Positions 53,197 to 61,205 of a DNA stretch of 64,000 nucleotides are shown here, in pieces. Source of the DNA: UBA4810 sp002479215 (GTDB lineage: Bacteria > Desulfobacterota > Syntrophia > Syntrophales > Smithellaceae); contig JBEKVB010000003.1 in NCBI GenBank assembly GCA_049514435.1, positions 62,001-126,000 of the forward strand, in the 5' to 3' direction. Every line of letters begins with the position of its first letter. Within the stretch, counting starts at the first letter, position 1. Under the pieces are notes generated by a model. That model saw only the letters and a program-made list of their open reading frames with translations. It made no database searches and was not told where the DNA came from. The position numbers and the translations under genes are program-made.

Positions 53197-53418
53197 TTAT
53201 CTCCGTTTCTTGGTTTTTCGTCTGAGGTTAGATGTAAGAGTTCTAACCGTCTCTATTGACGTATTTAAGACATCTGCGATAGCTTGATTCTCGAGGCCTG
53301 CAAGTTTTAATAATCGTGCTCGTTCTGTTATACTCTTGTCGACCCCAACCTGAATACTCATCACTTGAAGTATTTGTGTAAGTTTTTCTAGAATTTGTTC
53401 GTCGATTGATTTAGACAT
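53197..53418 (-). CDS. Small HTH protein, module 2
   Basis: 73 residues with the same plan: helix ILEKLTQILQVMSIQVG, HTH ARLLKLAGLENQAIADVLNT followed by SIETVRTLTSNL, and basic tail RRKTKKRR. AGGAG is placed 8 bases before the ATG. It is 5 bases downstream of the next HTH gene. Confidence 0.72.
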   Translation of the reverse strand: MSKSIDEQILEKLTQILQVMSIQVGVDKSITERARLLKLAGLENQAIADVLNTSIETVRTLTSNLRRKTKKRR

Positions 53419-53423
53419 AATAA

Positions 53424-53657
53424 TTACTCCTGTTTTATTTTCTTTTTTGAATAGAGATACGGTGAGACATCTGTAGCAGATTTTTTGCCAAGTATTTTAG
53501 CAATATCGGTTGGTGTAAGTCCAGAAGACTTCAAAATCCGCGCCGCCGAGGGCTCGCTAAAGCCATTCTCTCCTTTGTTAATCTCAATAAATAACCTAAG
53601 AAGTGCATCAAGTCGCATTACAATTGCATCTCGTTGGTCAGAAGATTCCTTTTTCAT
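53424..53657 (-). CDS. Small HTH protein, module 2 (first gene)
   Basis: About 77 residues. I chose the ATG at 53657 since GGAG precedes it by 9 bases; the open frame extends 5 codons further. Helix AIVMRLDALLRLFIEIN, HTH ILKSSGLTPTDIAKILGKKS, basic tail YSKKKIKQE. Same architecture as its neighbours. Confidence 0.7.
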   Translation of the reverse strand: MKKESSDQRDAIVMRLDALLRLFIEINKGENGFSEPSAARILKSSGLTPTDIAKILGKKSATDVSPYLYSKKKIKQE

Positions 53658-53784
53658 TATCGTACTCTCCATATTTTATGATCGCACCCGGTATAACGGA
53701 GCGGCGACCGAACAACGTTTACATGTATCTTGTACCAAGGGTCTTCGCTCCTCTGCTTTGCGGAATTGGAGTTTCACGAAAATC

Positions 53785-53830
53785 ACGTGCTTAAATATAC
53801 TCGCAATTTTCTTGATTTCAATTATCTTTT
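53785..53830. repeat. Short dispersed repeat F1
   Basis: ACGTGCTTAAATATACTCGC then AATTTTCTTGATTTCAATTA. Copies at 57369-57390 (short) and 62119-62160, all in the same orientation. It lies in the 250-base gap between the two HTH/HEPN modules; the gap has no other feature seen. Confidence 0.75.
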
Positions 53831-53909
53831 GTCATCGACGCGTGTTTTTGCAGCATGTCTCCCAGAATTTGGCCTTGATTAAATAAAACCGTCCCCATTA
53901 TTCACCCAA

Positions 53910-54671
53910 TCATAACTTGAACATCATAGCTATTTCTCTAGCCCGTGACTCTACGAGCCCTCTATTTGTCTTATCCAGATATATGCAATGAGCAACATAG
54001 TTTCTCGAAGGCAAAATTTTCTTGAATGTATTAATAAAACTACTTTTATCTTGTTCTTTTAGAGTTGGTAAAACATCTTTCCAGTTTTTATTTGATGTAA
54101 TTATTTGAAAAAGATGACCTAATGTAACACAATCCAAATCATCTTTTCTTTTATTATGTGTGTAATATGGTTCATTTTTTGCTCTTTTGATATCTTTTTT
54201 TATGTTATCATCTAACCTGTTATCCATCCAGCCTTTCTCATTCCCGAATGTAGAACGTAATAAATTTCTCAATGTATTTTCCAAACAAAAAATAACCCTG
54301 TAAGCCTCCATCATTTCCCCAGCTTCTTTATAATGGCTTAATGGTTTTAACGGATTGATTGACCTTGTTCCTTCATTTGAAAATCCTTTTCTAGGACTTA
54401 AAGAATCTGTAAATTTTACTTTGGCCATTCGATAAAGATTTTGACCTTTGATCTCGTTTGTCTTTTTCCATTTACCGTCGGCTTTGATAATATAACCGTA
54501 ACCTTTTGCACGATTAAGAATTGTACTAACTGTAGTACTAGCTATACCAACAGCACTCGATATTTCGTGATGGTTTTTGCTTTTTGCCGAATTTAGAACA
54601 TCAATCGCTTTTTTATGAATAGAAAGCAGCGCTTGAAGATTTGACGTAAGCTCTTCTGCGTTAGAAGACAT
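53910..54671 (-). CDS. HTH plus HEPN-type protein (Swt1-like), module 1 effector
   Basis: A 253-residue protein. Residues 1-80 form a winged-HTH region (AKSKNHHEISSAVGIASTTV, then ILNRAKGYGYII). The C-terminal part has YRVIFCLENTLRNLLRSTFG near 124 and ILPSRNYVAHC near 221, the same ExxLR helix and R-N-x3-H motif as in the HEPN protein at 52465. Its ATG directly abuts the stop of the upstream HTH gene, and AAGGTGA lies before it. Predicted RNA-cleaving effector with its own DNA-binding part; activity is inference. Confidence 0.7.
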   Translation of the reverse strand: MSSNAEELTSNLQALLSIHKKAIDVLNSAKSKNHHEISSAVGIASTTVSTILNRAKGYGYIIKADGKWKKTNEIKGQNLYRMAKVKFTDSLSPRKGFSNEGTRSINPLKPLSHYKEAGEMMEAYRVIFCLENTLRNLLRSTFGNEKGWMDNRLDDNIKKDIKRAKNEPYYTHNKRKDDLDCVTLGHLFQIITSNKNWKDVLPTLKEQDKSSFINTFKKILPSRNYVAHCIYLDKTNRGLVESRAREIAMMFKL

Positions 54672-54932
54672 CTAGATCACCTTCCTATAACCTTTTCCTT
54701 CTTTAATTAAGATTCCTTCTGATTCTAATTTTTTCCACAAATTAATAATTGTACTTGCACTTGTTTTTACTTCTTTGCTTATTTCCCTTTGCCCTTTGAT
54801 CCCGGTCAAATCATAAATTTTTCTTTCCTGTGAACTCAATTCCTTTATACTTTCTGAAATGTTTTGTTTAACCAAAAACTCCATCATCTCCCTTATTTTT
54901 TTGATGTCTTGGTCATTTATTCTCTCTTCCAT
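54672..54932 (-). CDS. Small winged-HTH protein, module 1
   Basis: 86 residues: helix IREMMEFLVKQNISESIKEL, then an HTH with wing (QREISKEVKTSASTIINLWK, SEGILIKEGKGYRKV). It has no gap to the HEPN gene downstream. The ATG lies only a few bases after AAGG, so its translation may depend on coupling with the short frame upstream. Confidence 0.68.
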   Translation of the reverse strand: MEERINDQDIKKIREMMEFLVKQNISESIKELSSQERKIYDLTGIKGQREISKEVKTSASTIINLWKKLESEGILIKEGKGYRKVI

Positions 54933-55060
54933 CCTTCCATTTGCCTTGGGTTTCTCACACCAACTAAAATAGCAATATCTTCCGAGGTCAACCCAAGGTT
55001 CTTGAGCGCATACACTTGGTCGTTTTTATCCTTTAAATTTTGGATTGTAAGTACTACCAA
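54917..55060 (-). CDS. Truncated small HTH protein, module 1
   Basis: A 47-residue frame from a TTG at 55060. LKNLGLTSEDIAILVGVRNP is clearly the same HTH as in the neighbouring small proteins, and TIQNLKDKNDQVYA precedes it, but the N-terminal helix is missing and there is no ribosome site. Either a decayed paralogue or a short HTH made by coupling, as it starts 14 bases after the stop of the gene at 55074 and overlaps the next start. Confidence 0.4.
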   Translation of the reverse strand: MVVLTIQNLKDKNDQVYALKNLGLTSEDIAILVGVRNPRQMEGWKRE

Positions 55061-55073
55061 TGAACATAAGAAG

Positions 55074-55403
55074 CTATGAGTCTATTTCTTCTTTCCCTTT
55101 TTTCTTCATCGACTCCGGTATCGGATAAAGATGAAGAATTTTTGCATTTTTCTCAGGACCGATCTGAAATGCAACACCACTCGCAACCCAACGCTTCACT
55201 GCCTTGCTTAAGTTGCTGTGATCAATTTTGCATTTCGTGGCGATTTCGCGTTGCGTTGCTCCGCCGTCACATAAATTGAATGCTTTCACGTATTCTGGTG
55301 ATGTACAAACAATCTTCTCCACCTTATCCACGGGAATGGCAATGCTCCCAACTACTTGAATCAAAATTTTAAGCAAAGGTTCTAGCTTTTCATTATCATC
55401 CAT
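55074..55403 (-). CDS. Small winged-HTH protein, module 1
   Basis: 109 residues: helix LEPLLKILIQVVGSIAIP, HTH AFNLCDGGATQREIATKCKI then DHSNLSKAVKRWVASGV, wing, and a Lys/Glu-rich tail. A perfect AAGGAGG lies 6 bases before the ATG, the best ribosome site of the cluster. It is about 100 bases downstream of the next HTH gene. Confidence 0.72.
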   Translation of the reverse strand: MDDNEKLEPLLKILIQVVGSIAIPVDKVEKIVCTSPEYVKAFNLCDGGATQREIATKCKIDHSNLSKAVKRWVASGVAFQIGPEKNAKILHLYPIPESMKKKGKEEIDS

Positions 55404-55501
55404 TTTTTGCCTCCTTTGAGGAATTTTACGAGCAAAAGACTTTCTTACAATTACCTAAAGAAGATACTTTTCTTTAAAAACACGATATTTACCGCCAACT
55501 A

Positions 55502-55762
55502 TTAGGACGCTGATTTCTCAGAAACTACTTTCTTCGCTTTTCCTTTTTGTTTCCTTATAGCGAATAACATGACTCGCACGGTGTTTGGCGAAGTGCCAAG
55601 CATATTTGCAATTTCCTTCGGCTGTAATCCTGCATGTGATAACATCCAAATAAGCTCAGACTGGTTTTTGTTTTCAGATTTAAAAAGAACCATCAATTTG
55701 ATGATTGCATCTAATTTGGAATTCAAAGATATAATCAGGTTTTGTAATACTTTGTCATTCAT
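55502..55762 (-). CDS. Small HTH protein, module 1
   Basis: 86 residues: helix LIISLNSKLDAIIKLMVLF, sigma-region-4-like HTH LSHAGLQPKEIANMLGTSPN then TVRVMLFAIRKQ, and basic tail KGKAKKVVSEK. Its start overlaps the end of the first gene by 8 bases. Confidence 0.72.
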   Translation of the reverse strand: MNDKVLQNLIISLNSKLDAIIKLMVLFKSENKNQSELIWMLSHAGLQPKEIANMLGTSPNTVRVMLFAIRKQKGKAKKVVSEKSAS

Positions 55763-55997
55763 TGTTGGCTTTCCCTTTCGTCATCCTCGTTTTTCTTTGT
55801 GATAGCGTTGCAGTTACGTAGTTTGCTGGCTTACCAAGAATCCTCGCGATATCCGCTGGAGACACCCCAATCTTGTTCAGCTTAACTATTTTCTCAGCCA
55901 TCGAGAGGCCATCCTTTTCTCCAGCATCAAGACCCAATGCTATCAAAATATTCAACCTCTTGACAATTTCATCAATTGTCTTTTCATTTTTTTCCAT
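55755..55997 (-). CDS. Small HTH protein, module 1 (first gene of the cluster)
   Basis: 80 residues: helix IDEIVKRLNILIALGLDAG, HTH LNKIGVSPADIARILGKPAN then YVTATLSQRK, basic tail. GGAGGG precedes the ATG by about 5 bases. It is next to the palindrome-covered promoter at 56013-56061, so it is the natural candidate for autoregulator. Confidence 0.74.
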   Translation of the reverse strand: MEKNEKTIDEIVKRLNILIALGLDAGEKDGLSMAEKIVKLNKIGVSPADIARILGKPANYVTATLSQRKTRMTKGKANNE

Positions 55998-56012
55998 TGT
56001 TCCCTCCAGTTA

Positions 56013-56061
56013 ATAGCATGGCTAATGCTATCATTCTTTCAACATACTGTCAATACAGTAT
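56013..56061 (-). promoter_or_regulatory. Promoter with two palindromic operators for the HTH/HEPN cluster
   Basis: On the minus strand TTGACA (56048-56053), 17 bases, then TAGCAT (56025-56030). ATAGCAT-GGCTA-ATGCTAT (56013-56031) covers the -10 and ATACTGT-CAAT-ACAGTAT (56044-56061) covers the -35. Both are perfect 7-bp inverted repeats of different sequence, suggesting two repressors. Confidence 0.7.
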
Positions 56062-56226
56062 TTTTAATATAGATCATTAAGCAATTGTTTTATTTTTTTC
56101 AAGCAGGTAGGTTAATCTGGAGGTCTAAGTTATTCTGGACAATTATATTTTTCTATACATATCTATTTGAAGCGTCCGCAATATTCATTTAATTTTTCGC
56201 TACATCTCACCTTCTATTTCATATCC
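56062..56226. other. Intergenic stretch
   Basis: AT-rich, no gene seen. It separates the Sir2 stop from the HTH/HEPN promoter. Confidence 0.4.
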
Positions 56227-57042
56227 CTAAATTTGGCTCGATGTTCTCTTTTTAACCTCTTCCACGATTTTTGGTAAAATAGTGCCGGTCTTTCCCCGGA
56301 TTAGATAATCGGATATACCCTCTTCGGTAAGCGGTGTGCGATCAGAATTGATTTCAATTATAATTGTTTTCTGTTTAGATTGATACTGTTTTGCCATCCT
56401 GGGCAGCATGGCAAAAGGATGAACTACCGCCGACGTCCCGCAAATCAGCATCAGATCACATCTTCCTACTTCTGCCTGGCTTTCCTGGGATACATCCGCG
56501 GGAATAGCTTCATGAAAATGGACGACATCCGACTTCAGAACACCATTGCATTTTCGGCATAAAGGCGGCAAGCGATCTTCCGCCAGTAACCGATCCAGCT
56601 CGAATTCCCTCGGATCAAACCGGGAATCGCAGGAAAAACATCTCAGTAATGAAATATTTCCATGATAATCCAGAACTCTCTTACTGCCCGCTTTCTGGTG
56701 CAGGTTATCAATATTCTGGGTGACGATGCATTTCAGGATTGCCATCTTCTCCAATTCGGCCAGGGCAAAATGCCCGGGATTAGGGAGGGCATTAATCAAA
56801 TCCCCCAGAAGCGAAGCGCCGGTCATGCGCTCTATCCAGTATTCTTTGGGGTTTTGTTGAAACTTGTAATAACTCTGATAGGCCTTTCTTTCAGCATCGG
56901 GGTTTTTGGTCCAAATCCCGTTAGGTCCCCGAAAATCAGAGATTCCCGATTCGGTGGACATACCGGCTCCGGTCAACCCGATGGCATGTTTGCTTTTGAT
57001 TATCAGCTGAGCTACTTTTGAAATTAATTCTTCCATATCCAT
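56227..57042 (-). CDS. Sir2-family NAD-dependent protein deacylase
   Basis: A 271-residue sirtuin. NAD site GLTGAGMSTESGISDFRG near residue 22, TQNIDNLHQKAG near 110, the catalytic His in VLDYHGN, and a zinc site of two Cys pairs (RCFSCDS and LCRKCNG). C-terminal GTSAVVHPFAMLP is typical. Length and complete motifs fit an ordinary CobB-like deacylase. Its place beside the HTH/HEPN and HigBA loci leaves a defence role open, but there is no fused effector domain. The start is either 57042 or the ATG 6 bases inside. Confidence 0.9.
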   Translation of the reverse strand: MDMEELISKVAQLIIKSKHAIGLTGAGMSTESGISDFRGPNGIWTKNPDAERKAYQSYYKFQQNPKEYWIERMTGASLLGDLINALPNPGHFALAELEKMAILKCIVTQNIDNLHQKAGSKRVLDYHGNISLLRCFSCDSRFDPREFELDRLLAEDRLPPLCRKCNGVLKSDVVHFHEAIPADVSQESQAEVGRCDLMLICGTSAVVHPFAMLPRMAKQYQSKQKTIIIEINSDRTPLTEEGISDYLIRGKTGTILPKIVEEVKKRTSSQI

Positions 57043-57096
57043 TCTTTAGTTATTCTGCAGATAATGAGGGGTCAGGTCTTGAAATATTAGTTCCCC

Positions 57097-57291
57097 CTAT
57101 CTCGCCTCATGGGCCTTTTTCCCGTAAACCCTCTCATACGCCGCGCAGTATGGGCATAAGCCATTCTCGATATTCTTGACAAACCAATAAGCGATACCAC
57201 GCTGTTTCTTCCTCGCGTGCGAGCATACCGGGCACGTGACGCAGTGCTCGGCCATTTTTTTATCTTTTTCGGTAGCAGTAGTTGTGTTCAT
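57097..57291 (-). CDS. Small double-CxxC zinc-ribbon protein
   Basis: 64 residues. CVTCPVCSHARKKQRG and GLCPYCAAYERVYGKKA supply two Cys pairs for one zinc. The ATG at 57291 overlaps the stop of an 18-codon leader frame with a strong ribosome site, so I prefer it to a TTG start at 57360. No family name recognised; similar tiny zinc ribbons are widespread in deltaproteobacteria. It is downstream of higA in the same direction. Confidence 0.6.
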   Translation of the reverse strand: MNTTTATEKDKKMAEHCVTCPVCSHARKKQRGIAYWFVKNIENGLCPYCAAYERVYGKKAHEAR

Positions 57292-57344
57292 ATTAAGGTT
57301 CTCTGTGATACAAGTGTTATGCAGTCTTGGACTACTATTAACAT
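57288..57344 (-). CDS. 18-codon leader ORF coupled to the zinc-ribbon gene
   Basis: ATG at 57344 is preceded by AGAGGAGACAAA. The peptide MLIVVQDCITLVSQRTLI ends in TGA that overlaps the ATG of the zinc-ribbon gene (ATGA). The arrangement suggests translational coupling. Confidence 0.4.
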   Translation of the reverse strand: MLIVVQDCITLVSQRTLI

Positions 57345-57368
57345 TTTGTCTCCTCTGCAATAATAATC

Positions 57369-57390
57369 ATGTGCTTAAATATACTCGCAA
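57369..57390. repeat. Short dispersed repeat F2
   Basis: ATGTGCTTAAATATACTCGC then AA; matches F1 (53785) and F3 (62119) up to this point and then diverges into the higA end. Confidence 0.7.
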
Positions 57391-57398
57391 GGGGTTGA

Positions 57399-57710
57399 TC
57401 AGCAGGATAGCGTTTCAGCCATAACCGCTCGTTTGGCCTTTTTCCAGTCTGCCGATTTATGAGAAACTTTCCATAAATCATGATTGCTCTGCATATTCAG
57501 CCAAAGCTCAGGTGTCGTATTGAACGTTACCGACAGACGTAAAGCCATATCCGGTGTGACAGCTCCACGCCTATTGATGATTTTAGAAACCGTCTTGCGT
57601 GATACATTCAACATGCCGGACAGGGCAGAAATGTTGAGATTAAGCGGTTCAAGATAATGTTCTTTCAGAATTACGCCCGGGTGAACAGGCTGTCTCTTTT
57701 TTGCTCTCAT
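57399..57710 (-). CDS. higA: HigA-type antitoxin
   Basis: A 103-residue XRE-family HTH protein. HPGVILKEHYLEPLNLNISA is the signature opening, LSGMLNVSRKTVSKIINRRG the HTH. It binds and neutralises HigB and represses the operon. GAGGT precedes the ATG. It follows higB by 11 bases, the usual toxin-first order of hig loci. Confidence 0.92.
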   Translation of the reverse strand: MRAKKRQPVHPGVILKEHYLEPLNLNISALSGMLNVSRKTVSKIINRRGAVTPDMALRLSVTFNTTPELWLNMQSNHDLWKVSHKSADWKKAKRAVMAETLSC

Positions 57711-57721
57711 TGTTGTTACCT

Positions 57722-58000
57722 CTAATGATAATCTTCATAATTTGTTTCATAGGCAGCACCTTCAAGAAACCTAAACGTTATTCGCCAGTTTCCGGAAACT
57801 TTTATTGCCCATCTGTTGTCAGCTTTTGGCTCCAGTAAATGTAAATACGAACCAGGATAGTTCATGTCACGAATTTCATTTGCCGCATCAAGCCGATCCA
57901 AAATAGCGGCAAGCTTCTTCTCATGCTTCGGCTGTATTCCCTTTTTCGTCCCTTCATAGAAAAAATCTTCCAGCCCTTTATGCATGAATGATTTGATCAT
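57722..58000 (-). CDS. higB: HigB-type RelE-superfamily toxin
   Basis: A 92-residue ribosome-dependent mRNA endonuclease. MIKSFMHKGLEDFFYEGTKK, ILDRLDAANEIRDMNYPG, and WAIKVSGNWRITFRFLEG are the conserved HigB blocks, ending YEDYH. There is no ribosome site; the predicted transcription start is at or next to the ATG, so the message may be leaderless. Confidence 0.92.
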   Translation of the reverse strand: MIKSFMHKGLEDFFYEGTKKGIQPKHEKKLAAILDRLDAANEIRDMNYPGSYLHLLEPKADNRWAIKVSGNWRITFRFLEGAAYETNYEDYH

Positions 58001-58006
58001 GACATT

Positions 58007-58035
58007 ACTGTAACCTATGCGGTTACGGTTGTCAA
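58007..58035 (-). promoter_or_regulatory. higBA promoter and operator
   Basis: On the minus strand TTGACA-N17-TACAGT. GTAACC-TATGC-GGTTAC (58010-58026), a perfect 6-bp inverted repeat, overlaps the -10 and spacer and is the likely HigA operator. Confidence 0.7.
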
Positions 58036-58105
58036 GAAATTTCTTTAATGATGGACTTTTCTAATAGAAGAATACGACTATTCACGCTTCACGAGGGCAG
58101 CTCTA

Positions 58106-58462
58106 TTATCCTTCTTGACCGGGGACGATAATGCGGGAAGCTTCCTGCCTTTGGATCTCCTTCGCTTCGGCAATCATCGCCTGAACTGCTTTTTCAATAG
58201 CCGCGGGCAACTTATCCGCTGCTTCGCTGAGAGTCTTTACCCCTTCAATGATGCACTGAACCGGAATCGGTCCATTGGGGGTCATCAGTTGAGTCATGCC
58301 GGTAAAAATACGTTCTCTGCTCTCATCAACAGAGCCGTCAATTCTGACCGGCGTGAGGCAACGGATTGTGGCATAGGTAAGGTCGGTGAATGTCTCTTCT
58401 TTGTAAAGATTATCCTTATTTATTTTAATTTCTGTTTTTTTTGATCCGTCAGCGATACTCAT
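58106..58462 (-). CDS. Conserved-looking cytoplasmic protein of unknown function
   Basis: About 118 residues. The start at 58462 follows AAAGGAG by 8 bases and is preferred to an ATG at 58507. The middle has IFTGMTQLMTPNGPIPVQCI and the C-terminus is a long helix (LPAAIEKAVQAMIAEAKEIQ). It is acidic, without signal peptide or membrane segment. No family recognised. It lies between higBA and mgtA on the same strand. Confidence 0.6.
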   Translation of the reverse strand: MSIADGSKKTEIKINKDNLYKEETFTDLTYATIRCLTPVRIDGSVDESRERIFTGMTQLMTPNGPIPVQCIIEGVKTLSEAADKLPAAIEKAVQAMIAEAKEIQRQEASRIIVPGQEG

Positions 58463-58618
58463 GAGGTCTCTCCTTTGCGTGTGGGGTTCTCTGCTCATCT
58501 GCTCCAAAGAATTACGGAAAGCGCAAACCCAACAGCCCCTGTTTTTCCGGATTATTTCTTAATTGCTACACTGAAAAAGTCGAAGCGTCAAATGACATTT
58601 TTAGTCTCCCGGTATTCG

Positions 58619-58641
58619 TAACCTGAAGGTCATCATGACCA
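58619..58641. repeat. Short dispersed motif
   Basis: GTAACCTGAAGGTCATCATG then ACC. Related TAACCTGARGGTCACC strings are at 52309, 61379 and 62052 (reverse). Confidence 0.45.
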
Positions 58642-58679
58642 GGGGTTCGCTGCGGGAAAGATAGAGCAGGATGAATCTC

Positions 58680-61205
58680 TTAAGAGTCTATCTTTCGATA
58701 GAATATATTTTTTGCCAGTTCCGCCATTAAAATATAAAGCACCATAATGATCCCCAGTATCATCAGAAACGACATGGGCAGAGGCACAAAATCAAATATT
58801 TTCGCGAGTGGTGTAATAAAAGGAAAGATCAGCGTAGCAATAACAATAGAAATTGTGGCAATGAGGAGATATTTCCCCGGCCGGCTCTTAAAGAAAGGCC
58901 TTCTGCTGCGAATGACAAGCACAATAATTGAAGCGGAAATAACGGATTCCATAAACCATCCTGTTCGGAATTGATCCGTTGAAGCGTGCAGGATGAGCAA
59001 CAGAACACCAAAAGTCAGATAATCGAAAACTGAGCTGATCAAGCCAAAAGTGATCATGAATTTTTTAATAAAAGATATATTCCACCGTCTCGGTCGATTT
59101 ACCATTTCTTCGTCTGTCCGATCCGTGGCAATGGTCATTTCCGGAAAATCAGTCATCAGGTTCGTCAACAGAATTTGTTTGGGCAACAAGGGAAGAAAAG
59201 ACAGAAACAGAGAAGCACCAGCCATGCTGAACATGTTACCAAAATTAGCGCTGGTAGCCATAAAGACGTATTTCATGGTATTGGCCAGCGTAGTTCTCCC
59301 CTGATGGACACCTTGCACAAGCACCTCCAGATTCTTTTCCAGAAGCACGATATCGGCCGATTCTTTAGCCACATCCACGGCAGTATCAACAGAAATACTC
59401 ACGTCCGAGGCGTGGAGGGCGGAAACATCATTGATGCCGTCTCCGATATAACCCACAACATGTCCGGCCTTCCTCAGCGCAAGGATAATGCGTTCTTTTT
59501 GATTGGGTTCTACTTCGGCAAAGATGTCCGTTTGGGTTACTTTTTGCAATAGAGCGGCATCACTTATTTCACGCAGTTCGGTACCGGTGAGGATTTTAGC
59601 ATCAGGCTTTCCCACTTCCTGACTTATCTTGGCGGCGACGAGACAATTATCTCCGGTGATAATTTTCAGGGAAACACCGAGTTGCTTCAGGCGATTTATT
59701 GTTTCCAAAACTCCTTTTTTAGGCGGATCGAAGAAAAGCAGGAAACCGAGGAAGATCATGTCCCGCTCGGAATCTTTATTGATGACGGACTCACTTCCCA
59801 TATCCCGCAGGGCAACACCAAGCACGCGGAAGCCCTGGCTGCTGAGCTCCTCGAACTTCTGCTGAATCTCTTGCGTCACTGTGATCGTGTCTATCTTATC
59901 CCCGGCCTTGTTCTCCGCAAAAGGGCAGACAGCGAGCACATTCGAGAGTGCCCCTTTCGTAATTATTAAATACCGGCCATCCTTTTTGATCAGGATACTC
60001 AATCGCTTGCGGATGAAATCATAGGGAACCTCGTCAACTTTTTCATATCCGGAAATATCCTGTTTTTTATAAGAACGGATCGCGTCGTCGATAGGATTGG
60101 CAAAGCCTTTTTCATAGAAAGAATTCAGATAGGCATGAAAGAAAACCCGCTCACTGGGATTGCCGTCGATGTCTATTGCCGAATCAAGGCATACGGTCCC
60201 TTCAGTTAGGGTTCCTGTCTTATCCGAGCATAGAACGTTCATACTCCCGAAGTTTTCTATGGAGGCAAGCCGCTTTACTATGACCTTTTGCTGAGCCATT
60301 TTTCTGGCGCCGTGAGCCAGGTTGATGCTGATTATGGCCGGCAGTAACTGCGGCGTCAGTCCGACAGCGAGGGCCAGAGAAAAAAGGAAGGATTCGAGAA
60401 CAGGGCGATGAAAAAAGACATTGATGGCAAAAACGGCAATGACCAGTAACAGGGTCACTTCGAGCAGTAAATAACCAAACCGCCGGATGCCATGCTCAAA
60501 TTCGGTTTCCGGTGGTTTCAATTTCAACCTCTCGGAGATTTTACCGAATTCCGCCTGCTTTCCCGTAAAAATCACAACAGCCCTGGCTGTACCGCTGACA
60601 ACATGGGTTCCCATAAAAAGGCTGTTGGTGCGCTTGCTGAGGGGTGTTTCCGCCGGCAGCGTTCCGGCTTCCTTTTCCACCGGATAAGTTTCACCCGTCA
60701 AAGTTGCTTCATCGACAAAGAGATCCCTGGATTCCAGAATCATGCCGTCGGCAGGAATCGCATCTCCGGCATTCAATATAACGACATCACCCGGAACAAC
60801 ATCTTCCAGCGCAATATCTTGCTCGCTGCTGTCACGAAGAACAGTGGTCTTGATCTTGACTATGGCCAGCATTTTTTCGAGAGCATCAACGGCGCCCTTT
60901 TCCTGCCAGAATCCCAGAAGACCGCTGATTAAAACGATCACAATAATAATAGCGGCATCTGCCGGGTCACGAAGAAAAGCAGAGAGCCCGGCTGCAAAAA
61001 TCAAGGTCAGGATAATAGGACTTTTGAATTGGGCAATGAGCAGTGCCAGCGTGTCCGACCGTTTCGGGGATGAAAGAAGGTTGGCGCCATACTGGATCAG
61101 CCGTTGTTTGGCCTCCTCATTGCTTAATCCTTCCTTCTGTGCATTAAGCTGGGTCAATAAACCGAGCTGGGGAACACTCCAATATGTTGGCGGCTGCTGG
61201 ATCAT
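58680..61205 (-). CDS. mgtA: Magnesium-transporting P-type ATPase (MgtA/MgtB, P3B type)
   Basis: An 841-residue P-type ATPase. Phosphorylation motif CSDKTGTLTEGT near residue 330, hinge GYIGDGINDVSALHASDVSI near 600, TGE actuator motif in TLTGETYPVE, and the P3-specific ATSANFGNMFSMAGASLFLS near 655. Ten membrane helices. It imports Mg2+. No M-box or other known Mg riboswitch is visible in the 200-base leader. Two small membrane proteins lie directly upstream on the same strand. The ribosome site is weak. Confidence 0.93.
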   Translation of the reverse strand: MIQQPPTYWSVPQLGLLTQLNAQKEGLSNEEAKQRLIQYGANLLSSPKRSDTLALLIAQFKSPIILTLIFAAGLSAFLRDPADAAIIIVIVLISGLLGFWQEKGAVDALEKMLAIVKIKTTVLRDSSEQDIALEDVVPGDVVILNAGDAIPADGMILESRDLFVDEATLTGETYPVEKEAGTLPAETPLSKRTNSLFMGTHVVSGTARAVVIFTGKQAEFGKISERLKLKPPETEFEHGIRRFGYLLLEVTLLLVIAVFAINVFFHRPVLESFLFSLALAVGLTPQLLPAIISINLAHGARKMAQQKVIVKRLASIENFGSMNVLCSDKTGTLTEGTVCLDSAIDIDGNPSERVFFHAYLNSFYEKGFANPIDDAIRSYKKQDISGYEKVDEVPYDFIRKRLSILIKKDGRYLIITKGALSNVLAVCPFAENKAGDKIDTITVTQEIQQKFEELSSQGFRVLGVALRDMGSESVINKDSERDMIFLGFLLFFDPPKKGVLETINRLKQLGVSLKIITGDNCLVAAKISQEVGKPDAKILTGTELREISDAALLQKVTQTDIFAEVEPNQKERIILALRKAGHVVGYIGDGINDVSALHASDVSISVDTAVDVAKESADIVLLEKNLEVLVQGVHQGRTTLANTMKYVFMATSANFGNMFSMAGASLFLSFLPLLPKQILLTNLMTDFPEMTIATDRTDEEMVNRPRRWNISFIKKFMITFGLISSVFDYLTFGVLLLILHASTDQFRTGWFMESVISASIIVLVIRSRRPFFKSRPGKYLLIATISIVIATLIFPFITPLAKIFDFVPLPMSFLMILGIIMVLYILMAELAKNIFYRKIDS

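Noticed and set aside
53690..53760. GTATAACGGAGCGGCGACCG-type sequence as an attC site
   Set aside because: It looks like one end of an attC but no matching opposite end could be placed.
56227..57042. Sir2 as a defence NADase effector
   Set aside because: Length and motifs are those of a stand-alone CobB-like deacylase with zinc site; no fused effector domain.
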